From Ascaphus truei (Eukaryota; Chordata; Amphibia; Anura; Ascaphidae), in NCBI GenBank assembly GCA_036426205.1, contig CM071568.1, positions 48,404,533-48,468,532 on the forward strand: a stretch of DNA of 64,000 bases, written 5' to 3'. The notes under the pieces were generated by a model. That model saw only the letters and a program-made list of their open reading frames with translations, ran no database searches and was not told the DNA's origin. Every line of letters starts with the position of its first letter. The stretch's first letter is position 1. Below, in pieces: positions 35,478 to 47,489 of the stretch. A program made the translations under genes and the position numbers.

Positions 35478-35645
35478 ATTTTGGGAAGGTGGTGGTGTGT
35501 GTGTGTGGTGTGTGTTGTGTGTGTTGTGTGTGTGTTTGTGGTGTGTGTTGTGTGTGTGTGTGTGTGTGTGTCGTGTGTGTTGTGTGTGGTGTGTGTGTTG
35601 TGTATGGTGTTTGTTCGTGTTTTTTGTGTTGTGTTTGGTGTTTGT
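35478..35645. repeat. GT-rich microsatellite
   Basis: TG/GTGTT tract inside the Penelope coding region. The Cys-Val and Thr-His frames across it are artefacts. A shorter TG/TGCG tract lies at 35922-35960. Between them, 35765-35870 has GTGCGCGCGCAC-rich inverted segments that may be a small MITE. Confidence 0.9.
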
Positions 35646-35913
35646 GGTTTGGTTTGCGGGTGTTACTTGGGGTGTTCAACATTAAGAAATACAATTTTTT
35701 TTTTATTTAGTACCCCTATTGTTAATGCTTCACTGAGCATAACATGTAAGTCTGTTTTAAAATTCTACGGCCGGTTCTATACTGCGTGCGCGCGCACGGC
35801 AGCTTCAGTTGGCTGAGGTTAGTCAGCCATTCTATAATGGTGCTGCGCGCACGGCAGGCAGCGTGGAACCGTCCAACAGGGGGGAAGATGGAGAAAATAA
35901 AGAATTTGCGCCG

Positions 35914-37200
35914 CTACCACCGCGTGTGTGTGTGTGTGTGCGTGCGTGTGTGTGTGCACACACAATACCCACCCTTTTGTCTGCTTGTTTTTACCACAAT
36001 GGCTATATCAGTTTTTAGGTCTTCTATTGCTCTGATTTCCCAACCACAAAGATTATTTTTTGAACCTTTTAACCCCAGGTCACATAACATTTTAAAATCA
36101 CGATAAAATAAGGCATAAAAAGTGTCTATAAAAGTACCTTTGGATTGCAACGGATAAAATATAGATTTCGGTTTTAAATTCGTGTGTTTAAAACCAGGTT
36201 CTAGGGTGTTCGAAAAATCAGCTTCCAATAGTTCCTCATTATTATCATGGATAGATAATTTTACATTATTTAAGGATAAATGATGACCCTCATTCTCGTT
36301 TAAAAGCGAAATCATAATATCAGGGTCAATAACTGGTGGACTAATGCCATCATCTATTTTTACCATATCATTATTTAGTTTTGAATAATGCCTTTTAAGA
36401 GTAATTTTTCTAGAGAATTTATTTAAATCAATAAATAAATCGAAAAGTTTAGGCCCACTGGTAGAAACAAAGGAAAGCCCTTTCTTAAGTACACACACAT
36501 GTTGATTTGTTTTTTGTTTAGTGGATAAATCAAATATCCCAACTTTCTTCAATGCTTCCTGCGTGGGGTGCCATATTTCTCCTTTCCTTTTACTTTTTGT
36601 ACCCCCTCTCTTGCCCCGTCTTGTGGCTCGTATTGCCCTTTCGTTCAACGAGGTTGGAAGAAGTCGATTCTTCTTAAATCTTTTTCTATCCTCTCTTTTT
36701 CCTGATATGTATTTCTCGTCTTGGACCAGGTGGCCCTCCCTAAAAAAGACTCCTTGGGCGGAGATGCTTTTTTAATATTTTCTGTGGTGACGTTTGGTTT
36801 TGGAGCATTTATCTTAGATCAAGCCACCAATCCCATACTGGTATTAGTTCTTATATCCCTCCTTACACTAGGTGATTCCAGATCCCTAATTGGGGAGTAT
36901 CTGTGGCTGAGGGCTAGGTCTTGTATAATAGGCCCTTTGTCTTTCCCTCTGTTAGGTGTTCTTTCTGCATTCATTCTCAATGTATGTCTAGAGTCAAAGC
37001 CACTAATGCTAGTAGATCCCCTAGTTATATTTCTATTTTTTTATTATTATTGGAGGCTTTATCTATTATTTTGTTATTATTTTCTTTACCACAATTTCGT
37101 TGCTTGTTTTCTTCATAATCCTTTTGATCTCTTAAAAATTTTTTTTATTATTATTAATAGTATCATTCTCAAAACGTTCTATTCTTTTGTTTAAAATACC
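35914..37200 (-). pseudogene. Penelope ORF N-terminal region
   Basis: The longest open part is 36648-35914. It reads VCVLKKGLSFVSTSG, LFDLFIDLNKFSRKITLKRH, then SIFYPLQSKGTFIDTFYAL and NLCGWEIRAIEDLKTDIAIV...TSRQKGG. This matches the Neptune region before the RT fingers. In other frames up to 37200 there are PKESFLGRATWSKTR and LESPSVRRDIRTN. Frameshifts and stops abound, so it is a fossil. The right end meets the inverted terminal copy at 37440. Confidence 0.85.
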
Positions 37201-37969
37201 ACTAAAATGTATAAAATTCTCATCTACTTCATAACTCTCCACTTATACAAATTTTGAATTTGTGATACTAAAATCTTTGATTGATACTCCCTATATGAAA
37301 TAAGTAATTTCATTAATGCCATTGAGCTTCTATCCAATATTTCGTTCCACGTATCATTGAAACCTTTGTCCTCAAAAGGGTTTTTTTTTTAATATTCTTA
37401 ACCCTCGTGGGACCCAATTATTTTCTATATATTAACTTAAACTTAAGGGAAGGAAAGTGTGACTGGAGACGATTACCCAGCAAGGGATCTTGGATGAGAC
37501 CGGTATTCCAGTGTGGACTAATCAACGTATTGACTCACACCTATGTGCCTGCTAACAACTTACGTCTGTAAGTGATTTTTAACCCTTCGCATTGTAATAA
37601 TTAAACTTGCAGTCTTCACTATGGGTTTTGCGCTCTCTTTTTTTTTCTTTCTTTTCTTACAGTATTTATCTGGACCTGAGGGTTGAATCTGGCAACGAGA
37701 GCTACATTACCCATATATCATCATTTATTTTTGTTTTGTTTGGACATTATTATATATTTTTTGCTGGACTTCTTTTTATATGTTTGTTTTATATGGGTAG
37801 GTTATTTTGATTAATACATTTATTGAATACCTTTCTATTGGTATTATTATTTAGAATACCCATCGGGGCATGAGCGCTAGCTGACTGATTTGAATTTAAT
37901 TATTCATATATACTCTAATGTTTTTTTAACCATATATTTTGAATATTTCAATTGTTTCAAGTTATATCA

Positions 37970-39620
37970 GCAATTCGTGTTTTTTAAGTAATAACAGAAG
38001 TCTACAAATTATTAAAGTGGGCAGAGAATCATGTACCCTAGATATTAACCCTTCATATCGCAGGGAAATCAAATATAGGAGCTGATTTCCTCAGCAGACA
38101 CGATGCATCTAGGAGAATGATCCCTTAAGATTGAGATCTTCTGTTAAACCAGGGGTGCTCAATTCCAGTCCTCGAGCCCCCCCCCCCCCCCCCCCCCCTC
38201 AACATGTCAGGTTTTTAGGATATCCCTGTTTCAGCACAGGTGGCTCAATAAGAGGGGACTCAGTCAAACTCAGTCTTTGACTGAGCCTCATGATGAGCCA
38301 CCTGTGCTGAAACAGGGATATCCTAAAACCTGACATGTTGAGGGGGCTTAAGGACTGGAGTGAGCACCCCTGTCCTAGGCCATTCATGGAGTTTTCCTGA
38401 AGTCGACCCAATGGCGACAAGGGCAAATACAAATCTCCCAAGGCAAGAAGGAAAGATGAAGCAGAAGAGCAAATAGATGCACTGACAGCATCTTGCAGCT
38501 TCTCCCTGGCATACGCCTTTCGACCAACATCTCTAATTCCATGGCTCCTAAGCAAAATAGCCAGAAAGCGAGCCATGATCATTACAATCCTCCCAAACTG
38601 GCCCAGGAGAGCATAGTATGCACAGGTGATGAACCAATCAAAGGGGCCTTGGATACTTCTACTAATCCTTAAATGTACTCTCCAAAGGCCCTATTATGTA
38701 TCCAGATCCGTAAAAAAAAACAACAAATGGCTCTCCTATTGTAAACTTAAGTAAATAAAGAGTCAAGTGGCAATCACAGATATCTTCGAATTTCTTAACA
38801 AAAAGGTTTTGCTAAGGGTTTATCGTAGTTCTTTGAAGGTACTGGTGACACTGGGAGTCCTGCTACAAAAACCTCTTGTGAACAATCTAGTTAGTTTTCT
38901 GATTTGCTTGAAATTAAACATAAGGTCTCAGTTTAAATCATTTCCGCATGCCTGGGACCTAAACCTTGTACTGGGAGCATTAATGGAGAAACCTTTGAAA
39001 CCAAATGGCTTTTCTATTTGCAATCGCATCGGCTAGGAGACAGTGAGATCCAGGCTCTATCAGCAGTGGAACCATTTACCGTTGTGCACTTGGATGAGGT
39101 AGTCCTCGAGACGGATCCAAGATCTTTACCTAAAGTCGTGTCCAAGTTTCCTGTGAATGAGGACATTGTTTTGCCATCTTTTTATAAATCCAGTTCATGC
39201 CAATGAGCAAAAAATGGAATACTCTCGATTTAGTAAGATTAACAACAATGTACCGAGACAAAACGAAAAATGACAGATTATTAATCCCAGAGGGCCAAAA
39301 AGATGTAGACTGTCATTGAAGGACACCATTACTACTTGGATTAGCAATGCACCAAAAAGACTTGTAAGCACCAACATTTTTGAAGGTCCATTCGACTGGA
39401 GCAGTAGGTGCATCTAGGGTGCTTGAAGCTAAAGCAATTTAAGAGGAGTTGCGTACGGCCGCATTTTGGTCTTCTATACAGACATTCACAAGATTCTACA
39501 AAGTAGATGTACAGGCTTCGGAAGAAACCAAATTCGGCTGCTAGGTTTTGTTGGCTTCTCTTTGTTTGCCCCATCCAAGGGAGTGGCTTTGGTACTTCCC
39601 ATACGTGACTGCCAGGAAAA
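37970..39620 (+). pseudogene. DIRS-like element remnant (RNase H end and tyrosine recombinase)
   Basis: Pieces in order: LHIAGKSNIGADFLSRHDAS (RNase H end), then RRKDEAEEQIDALTA, LLSKIARKRAMIITILPNWP, SFLICLKLNIRSQFKS, PHAWDLNLVLGALMEKP, and near 39400 VHSTGAVGASRV and AAFWSSIQTFTRFYKVDVQA. These match the recombinase of DIRS1-type elements. The catalytic H-x-x-R is decayed here (HSTG instead of HSTR). The 3' end near 39600-39700 has the terminal AAGACTTGTTCTTACCGATA segment. Confidence 0.85.
38150..38372. mobile_element. hAT MITE, family 2, inside the DIRS remnant
   Basis: Starts CAGGGGTGCTCAATTCCAGT and ends GAGTGAGCACCCCTG. Arms are reverse complements and share CAACATGTCAGGTTTT and GATATCCCTGTTTCAGCACA. 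The centre has a GACTCAG/CTGAGTC loop region. It separates RNase H and recombinase parts of the DIRS element. The flanking 8 bp are no longer alike. Confidence 0.85.
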
Positions 39621-40059
39621 CAGAAGACTTGTTCTTACCGATAATTTTCTTTCCTTGAGCCCTCCTTGGCAGTATTACATCGCTCCTTGTTGTGTATTGT
39701 TCATTGGTGCGGGGAGTCTGGTGGGACACAGCTTGGGAAAAACTGTAAGATGCTGATGGAGAGGAGGGACCTTTTATATAGGAGTGTAGGTAAGCATTTT
39801 ATTTACCTGTCCTGCTCGGCTGAGGAGAGGGCTTAACCCATTTGTGTCTGCCATGGAGGGCTCGAGGAAAAAGATCGATAAGAATAATTGTTCTGTTTTA
39901 TTTACCATCCTAGATTTCCCTTATCTGTTAGAATTATGTATCTTTTTCCTCCACGTGTACATATAACAGAGACTTTGACACATGATGTTCAAGTATCTTT
40001 TTTCCCTCTTTGAAATTATTATAGTACCTTGAATACAAACACAATAATATGTTTTTTTT

Positions 40060-40429
40060 TTGGTAACTAGAAACCTGAACTCCATTCATTTGAGCTCTGG
40101 GGACCCCCTGCTTCCCGGGATACAGACCTCCCAAATGGAGTGCCGGTATCTCAGCAAAGTTTAAAGCTCCCACGTCACATGGGCCAATAGGAGTCCAAAC
40201 CTGCTGACGTTACGGCTTCCTATTGGCCCACAGAGTGCGGGAGCTTTCAAACTCCACCATTACGTGAACTATGGTAGCCAAGCAGCTACCGGCACCCCCT
40301 ACATAGGTCTGTATCTCCAGAAGCAGGGGTCCCCAGAGCTGACATGAATGGGGTTCAGCTCCGGGCACCCCCTACTTCAATCCTATGTTAAAATAAAAAA
40401 TAAATCATGCGCTTGGATTGCCGCTTTAA
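40060..40429. repeat. Interspersed repeat with TTTAA-type end
   Basis: Inverted pieces flank the unit: GGGGACCCCCTGCTTC on the left against GAAGCAGGGGTCCCC on the right, and CCAATAGGAGTCC against CTTCCTATTGGCCCA. It ends GCGCTTGGATTGCCGCTTTAA, similar to the reverse complement of the R1 start. Possibly a TTAA-target MITE. Confidence 0.65.
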
Positions 40430-41284
40430 AGAATTTGTTGATGTATTGACGTGAAGGGTTTACGTTTTGCTGCTTTATGTTGCAGCATGATAATATTTTG
40501 GGCCCCGATCCATTCATATGAAGGGGAGCTGAGAAGTGCTAAAGCTTAGCACCCTTTCGTGGATCTGGACCTTAGTTGGTGTAGGAGAATAATGCAAATC
40601 AATTGCAGCTTTCAGCTACATAACATGTATTATTCATCCCAATAGTTGAAATAGAGGAAGTGTGACTGGATCCAGTATATACATTAGTCACACATGGAAG
40701 TGCAAAATGTTATGTTCATGTCCTTAATGATCATCACAAATCATGTAACAGATAGACTGAGGCTAGTCGTGTAATGATTTATGTTTAGTCTGCAGATTTT
40801 CTTTCTCTACTGCCCGAGGAGCATGAAATGTATTGCGTTGCTGCAACCAAGGGGTTAAAACCAAGTAGTGTAGCCATTTTTTTTTATTGTTGCTACAACC
40901 TTTTAAAGCTAATTTTTTATTTTTTTTACGTTTGTGGGAATGGTATGAAATGGGTGCCACTTCTGTAGTTTTGTTATCTACAGATTAAAATAACATATGA
41001 TTTTAGATGAGATTTCATCGCCTTCATGTTTCTCAAATCTTGTTTTTTGAGGGATTGCATATTTAAGCCTTACTGCTCATGTATAATGTCATGGAGTCTT
41101 GAAATAGTTACTGTAGCACTAAGTGAACTGGTAAAATACATGGACAACTACTGCTGACCATTGCCATATTACGTTTAGAAATTACAACTGAGATTGCCCC
41201 AAAAAATTTAAATTAGTTTATAAACCTCGAGGTATGCATATTTCCAGTATTGTATAGAAATAAAATAGATTTATTTTTCCGAAG
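40430..41284. other. MTERF3 intron, right end
   Basis: I see nothing else in 40430-41284 apart from T runs near 40880-40930. The upstream stretches 39620-40060, 37660-37970, 25560-26580, 27245-27555, 28200-28435 and 28790-29140 in the same intron also show no gene. Confidence 0.5.
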
Positions 41285-41474
41285 GTGTTGATTTGTCCAA
41301 GATTGAAAAGCGCCCCAATGTGGCAACTTTCCTATTGAAACTAGATTTTGAAAAAGATGTGAGCAAAATCCTCCTGTTCCTGAAGGATGTGGGGTTAGAA
41401 GATGGTCAGCTGGGAGCATTTTTGACCAAGAACCCTTTCATACTAAGTGAAGATTTGGACAATCTTCAGAAAAG
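41285..41474 (+). CDS. MTERF3: MTERF3 third coding exon
   Basis: Frame after the split Gly codon: [20 protein letters not shown], then [37 protein letters not shown]. These are the first mTERF helices, with the [12 protein letters not shown] motif that marks each mTERF repeat. The acceptor is CCGAAG at 41279-41284, a slightly weak (non-C/T) acceptor with a T-rich tract before it. The donor GTAACA follows base 41474, phase 2. The AG-G at this junction joins to the next exon as Arg. Confidence 0.95.
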
Positions 41475-41590
41475 GTAACACACCATATACTTTTATTACA
41501 AAAAAAAAGTTAATTTACAAAAATCTATTTTAATCAATGCAAATAACTTCACAAAGTCTAATAGCAAGTTCAAAAACAAGAGGTAAAGAT

Positions 41591-41937
41591 GCAGTGGCCG
41601 TTATTCGAACAAATCACGGCGCCGTTTTCGTGTGCGCTGCTGTACATCATGCAGCATTAACACGGCCAATCGCCCCACGCACGCGTGTTTATCGCGGTTG
41701 CTTTGTTTGAATTTCATGGATTTCATGGAGTGTGCAATTAAATGCAATGAAATGAATGAATTGTAATGTGTACAGTACTGTGCTACTGTGTCATTTTCAG
41801 GTGTGTAAAAACCAGAACACTAAAATGCTATTTTCTGCACTCGCATCTTAAGGCAGTACATTTGGAAGAAATCACGCGCCATGATGTGGGTATTCCGAGG
41901 TATACACAGCGTGAAGTGTTTGAATAACGGCCGCTGC
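41591..41937. mobile_element. MITE
   Basis: 347 bp, with ends GCAGTGGCCGTTATTCGAAC and GTTTGAATAACGGCCGCTGC as inverted copies (two mismatches). The inside is GC-rich with GCGC and CGCG steps. It lies just behind MTERF3 exon 3. Confidence 0.85.
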
Positions 41938-41962
41938 AGCTGTACATAGTCTCCAAAGCAAT

Positions 41963-41995
41963 AGTTTCAGGTCTTCCTTGCTCTTTCGTCAGGCT
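41963..41995 (-). ncRNA. Hammerhead-like motif (degenerate)
   Basis: Minus strand: CTGACGA and GAAAC are present, but the AGAGC/ACCT stem II no longer pairs well. It is followed by a palindrome at 42018-42150 (ACCCTAACCTGTCTGTGATT against AATTACAGACAGGTTAGGGT). Confidence 0.4.
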
Positions 41996-42654
41996 TAACA
42001 AAAGACAACCATGCATGAGATTTCTATACCCTAACCTGTCTGTGATTGGTGTAATCACCTCCATAGGCCTGGAACCGAATATAATTTATTAATCACGGAC
42101 TGGGAATCTATGGACATGATTACACTAATTACAGACAGGTTAGGGTAGGCATGGAAGCCCTGAAACACTAGTGTTACTTTGGAGATCCGTTTGGTGACTA
42201 AGAACCTCTAATGTTTAAACTTCCTATTAGACTTTTTGTGAAATATTGGCTTTAATTAAATAGATTTTTTTTTTTGTACATTTTACTTTTGTTATAAATG
42301 AATTTTTTGGTAGCAAGTTTTGATTTTTATGAGTGCTGGTCCAATCAAAACGTTTGTAATGTATGTGTATTGTACCTGATGGTGAATGTACTGGACTTGA
42401 GCACCAGTTACTACAGTATTATCAACACAGGGTCAGTACAAGTTCTGTTTTTTTGTATTTTATATGACTGATGATTAAGCAAAAAAATACATGATGTCAC
42501 ATCGTTTATATTTGAACCCTGCCAGCGCCAGAATGCCTGCAACTCCATCATAAACACAAATCGTAACCTGGTTTCGCTGTCTATTTCAATTGTTCTCGTT
42601 CGATTGTTGGCATATATTGAAAAGTTTTGTTCAAAGTTATTAATCTATATTATA

Positions 42655-42860
42655 TTAATATTACATATATATATAATTTAATATATATATTATGATATAT
42701 ATCTATATATAATATATATATATATACTAAATAATATGTTGTGATTGTAATTTATATTATATATATATATAATATATATACACACCCCCAAACACCACAC
42801 ACACACACACACCACACACAACACACACAACACACACACACACACAACACACACATTGAA
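42655..42860. repeat. AT-rich and (AC)n microsatellites
   Basis: A TATA-type tract at 42655-42780 passes into an AC/ACAC tract to 42855. Another TA tract is at 43055-43220, interrupted by a hairpin. Confidence 0.92.
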
Positions 42861-43076
42861 AAAGACAACAAAAAAACCTCCCACATTAGCATATAGCCAT
42901 AAGAATCACATAGGATACAGTGCTACCACTGCAGCAAAGGATTCTGGGAAATGACATGCAAATTATCCTTGGTGATAATGGTTGAAAGGCAGGGTTGCAG
43001 TCCTGTCTAAGACATGCAGTGTGCTCACATGTGATATTCTTTGTGTGTGTCAATTATAATAATATATATATATTTG

Positions 43077-43116
<40 letters not shown>

Positions 43117-43305
43117 ATATATCCTTTGAACAAAATCACATTTTCAATACAATTATTATATTAATAATAAATTGTATTGAAAAATGTATTTGTTCAAAGT
43201 ATATATATATATATATATATATAAGTATACATTACCGCATAGCAGCAAAAAAGGAGACCGCACTCAGGTGAATGAAAATGAATGTATTAAATACAGCACA
43301 TAATT

Positions 43306-43343
43306 CCAACGTTTCGATCCCACAGGGGGATCTTCCTCAGGGT
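43306..43343 (-). ncRNA. Hammerhead-ribozyme-like motif
   Basis: Minus strand: CCC, CTGAGGA, stem II GATCC/GGATC, GAAA, ACGTT, GG. Full core. It has the same shape as 18429-18468, but stem II differs at paired positions (GATCC/GGATC instead of GGTCC/GGACC). The flank CATTACCGCATAGCAGCAAA is shared with a truncated relative at 57920-58032. Confidence 0.7.
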
Positions 43344-43686
43344 CAAAAAATAGAAATGTTTATTTGACAGACTAAAACACACACACGCAAAGAAGAAACT
43401 GGTAGGCCTAGTAATAATTATTTTTTGAACACCAATATCCCACCTTTTTCTTGTTCCTTAAATAAGTATTTAATTATGAATATGTATTTGATCGATAATA
43501 ATAGGGAGAAAACCCTATATATAAGCTAATAAAATCATTCCTGGCTACAAAATATGATTGAACCCGTGTTCTTTTGTCCTTTCAGAAGAGATCTAGGTTT
43601 ATTAAAGACTCTTAAAGTAACTGCTTGTTTGGATTTCCACATTAAATTTGTTTGACTTTGACACTGTATAAAGAGACTAACAGACT

Positions 43687-44056
43687 TAGGCCTCGGCCAT
43701 GTGTATTGCTTGTTGGCGAAAGCGTGCTGACGCGCGCTCCTGCTCAGCACTGAGCCCCTACAGCCGCAATTAGAGCGGCTTTAGTAGGGGCTCACCTGCG
43801 CTTCCGCGCGCTTGCGGAAGCGTAGGTCTTAGGGGAATTTAAAACTCCCCCGCTTGCCGGCGCGACAGGCCGGTCACGTGAGCGGTTCGCCCAATGAGGG
43901 CGAACCAGCTCCGTGACGTCACTGGCCCGCGCCCGCCCCCTGACGGCCCGCTGACGGCGCGTGCGGTAAGCAACCGCAAGGCCAGGGAAAGCACCCGCTT
44001 TCCCTGAGCCTCAGCGAGCAAGCAGGGAGCAAGCAGGGAGCATGGACTCAGCCTTA
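43687..44056. mobile_element. MITE, family C
   Basis: 370 bp, with ends TAGGCCTCGGCCATG and CATGGACTCAGCCTTA. It aligns almost base for base with 14735-15115; they differ by small indels around the GC-rich centre. A minus-strand 60-residue frame is a repeat shadow. Confidence 0.88.
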
Positions 44057-45411
44057 GAAGTCTGGAATTTTATACATTTAAAGGGATATACAGATTACTG
44101 AACTGCAATCAGCTGTTTATAAAAAATAATGGCTATTGCACAAGAGTACATATATTTTAATCTTCATGTGGTAGGGTTTTACCTGGTCATGTTGACAAGT
44201 TTAATAGCCACTATGGTTTACCTAAAATAGGAATGCTATTAATCAATTGTGAGGCTAATGCAGCATGTTATAATGGACTTTGGATTAAGGGCGAGTATAA
44301 GGTCCACAAAAGCAAGCATCCCATGATCATGAAATACACACCGAACACAGGTTAAAAGAATATGCATTAATATTGGTGTCTTCTGCTTTTGCATGAATAG
44401 ACACAGCCCGATTGTACATTCATGGAGATTATGAAGCACAGAAGTACAATGTAAAAAAAATAGGCACATCAGTAGTGTCTCTTGGGCTGCTATTCTTCAT
44501 TGTACTTTTTTCTTAGTACAGTATTACCTTAATATCTGGTCAGCAAAAGAGATCCTCTTCGATAAGGAAGCTGTATTTTACTCCCCAAGTGGCAGGCAAC
44601 CATGCAAATGATATCATGATGTATATTTAATCTCTTATCAGTGAGAGGGAAAATGCATTCTTTAGCAGGATGGAAAGCAGAGATAAAGCAATACAGAATT
44701 GAAAGAGAGAGAGAGAGACTGCTTATATGTCACTTGAAAATGAATCGACTTGTGAGAATGGAAACTTCCATTTCTGGAATACGTTTATCAGTTAACCTTG
44801 ATATGCAAAGCACACCGAGTTCCATTTGTGCCCATCTCTAAGGACTGATTCTGCCTTCTGTATAATATAGTAGGTACGATTCTGCAAATAGCTATTTCTC
44901 ATTTGACACTGAGTTCTACTCCGTTTCATCATATCTACATTCTTTTTAAAACCAGCACCAGGCGGGTCATGTTATGCTAACTCTGATTTCCATCATTACT
45001 ATTGTAGTAACACTACTTTTTTTGGCATCTATTTTTTTTTTTTTTTTGCATTTCTGAAAAAGATACTTATTAGGTGTGAGGTTTAACATATTAAAAAAAA
45101 AAAAGTCTTGGCATTTCAGGCCTCATTTTTAAATCAATACAGTGTGTGTGTGTGTGTATACATATGTACACATATGTACATACATACAATCCGAAAGTTA
45201 TTGGTTAAAATGATATGGATCAATATTTCTCAACATGAAGACGTGGGTCCTGATCCCATAAGGAAAATGCATATTTTAGCTTTTAGCACCAGAAGAAATC
45301 TTCTCCAAATTGGAAAAAGCCAGGGCACCACGGAAAACATGGAATCCGGACTCCACCAGCAAAGGCTCCAACACAGGATAACGCTGAAAAGTGCTTACTT
45401 GTAGCTTATGG

Positions 45412-45599
45412 CAGGGGTGCTAAACTCCAGTCTTCAAGCCCCCCCAACAGGTCAGGTTTTCAGGATATCCCTGCTTCAGCACAGGTGGCTCAATCAGTCG
45501 ATGTCTGAGCCTCTGATTGAGCCACCTGTGCTGAAGCTGGGCTATCCTGAAAACCTGACCTGTTCTGGGGGGCTTGAGGACTTGAGTTGACCACCCCAT
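45412..45599. mobile_element. hAT MITE, family 2
   Basis: 188 bp. It is almost entirely self-complementary: GGTCAGGTTTTCAGGATATC on the left arm against its complement on the right, and GAGCCACCTGTGCTGAAGC near the loop. A perfect 8-bp duplication GCTTATGG (45404-45411 and 45600-45607) confirms the hAT superfamily. Confidence 0.93.
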
Positions 45600-46119
45600 G
45601 CTTATGGTTTCACAAAGCAAATTAAAGTAGTTATACAAAAATATACATGTATTTCTCCATACGAAAAGGCCGGATGGGGTCGCCTGGCTAGGTTTGGCGT
45701 TCACAGACAGTGTTGTCAAACGCAATGCAACCACTCATTTCAAATCGGTACTTCTAAAATAAATGAAATCACTTAATTAGCCACACCTCACCTAAAACAC
45801 ACCACCACATTCATGATTTAACCCCCCAAAAATCTCATGACGTAGCAACATCTTGTATCTATCGGATATTTAATATTTTCTATGCCAATCGATGTAAGAT
45901 GTTCCTACGTCGTGAAGTGTATTGGCTACAAGAGGTTAGAATAGTGGCTCTCAACTTTTTGGGAGTAGGGTCACCCTTGAAGGATGTTTTTTTTTTTTTT
46001 AAATCTCGGTTCACCCCTGCTCTTCAGACCTTAATCATCCCTTCCTCGCTCACACAGAACACTCTCGCCCTCTTTTTCCCAAGCACACGCCCACCCTCAT
46101 CTTACACACACTATAGTCA

Positions 46120-46257
46120 GTGTTTTCAAGTTGTGGGGAGCGCAGGTATATAGGAAAAATTGAAATGGTAAAACACACAATAGTGCAAATATGTCTAACA
46201 ATGGTGTGTATTTCTCTTTTGTCCTATACACCTGCGCTCCCCACAACTCGAAAACAC
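46120..46257. mobile_element. Small MITE
   Basis: 138 bp. The ends GTGTTTTCAAGTTGTGGGGA and TCCCCACAACTCGAAAACAC are inverted with one mismatch; the complementarity extends over GCGCAGGTATA. No target duplication was recognised. Confidence 0.8.
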
Positions 46258-46379
46258 AGCAAAACGGGTTTGGAAAAAGCAATCCACAAAAGGGTCTTAG
46301 CTGCAATCAACAGTTATCGTTTATTTATTCTTCACCATTGTGCAGAGATTATATTGCGTGCGATAGCGCTCACGCTCTG

Positions 46380-46625
46380 TGAACAGTCCGATTCCCTATG
46401 AGGCCGCCCATTGTGCGTGCGCGACTGCACTAGCGATGCAGAGCGACCGCACGGCAGGTTTTTTTTTTAAAGACAAACTATTTTGTCTTTTTGCGCGGCG
46501 GCCGCATCACGTGAGTGGTTCAGCCAATGAGGGCGAACCAGCCTGGTGACGCGTCCGCCACGCCTCCCCAATCGCTGGAAGCTGAGTTCACCAGTCGCTC
46601 GGGCGAGAGGTGCGTGTAACGCCAT
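46380..46625. repeat. GC-rich repeat related to MITE family C
   Basis: It shares CACGTGAGTGGTTCAGCCA and ATGAGGGCGAACCAGC with family C (14925-14955). The ends were not found, so the call is tentative. Confidence 0.4.
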
Positions 46626-47489
46626 GCCCTCGCCCCCAGAATAATCTCAGCCGTTCACCATTTTTGCATATATTACTCGTGTACAGTATTCAATTTCACT
46701 GATATATTACTTTCTTAATTAAGTATTGACGTATCCGATATAAGTGCCACTTTAAAATAACACTTGTTTGCTGCATGCTATATTCACACTTACACATCAT
46801 GCTCACCCTTTTACTCAACACACTCCACATTTATCTCCCTTCTCACACAGCACACTATCCCAATTTCTTAATCATACACAACACATTGACCCCCCTCGTT
46901 TTCTTACTTACACCACACCTTCCCCCTCCCCACAAAAAGCCAAGCTCCACCCTCTGAACAGCCAGCAGAGTGTTTTTCCTGGGGCCGCGGCACCCTTGAT
47001 GGAGAGTTATGACACGCCGTTCTGCAGCACCCACCCCACTGTTTGAGAAACCCGCCACTTAGAGCTATGTCTAAGTGGGGTTAAATTGTGAATGTGATTT
47101 TGGTATTTTTTTTATCATTGGGTTAAGGTGTATGTAATAAGGTCATTTTGTTTTCTTGTACAGGTTCTAATTTGAAATGAGTGGTTATATTTCCATTGGC
47201 AGTGGTTTCTGTGAAAGTGGTCATGCAACCACATCCCGTCCTATAATGTAAAGAAATAAATGAACCGTTGTGTAAGTGGTTCCATTTGCTTTGTGAAACC
47301 ATGAATTTAAAGTAAGCACTTTATTAGTGTTTTCCTGTTTTGAACTCTCGGGGAGGGAGTCCAGCTTCTAGCTTTTCAGTGGTAACCTGCCTTTATTCTG
47401 TAAATCTTCTCCAAATTGGAAGATTTTCTACAGCTGCAAAGGAGATGCACTAGAAGTTATCGGGTAAGATACAAACACGCACGCACATG

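Larger units (their letters stand above)
29146..37660 (-). mobile_element. Neptune-type Penelope-like retroelement, interrupted
   Basis: Coding remnants occur in the order expected for one Penelope-like element read right to left: N-terminal region (37200-35914), RT start (35470-35203), RT core (31712-31000) and GIY-YIG endonuclease (30860-30490). The RT is split at 31712/35203 by an LTR retrotransposon. The flanks at 29146-29310 and 37440-37650 are reverse complements of each other (for example CACCTATGTGCCTGCTAACA). Inverted partial termini are typical of Penelope elements. Multiple stops show it is dead. Confidence 0.85.
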
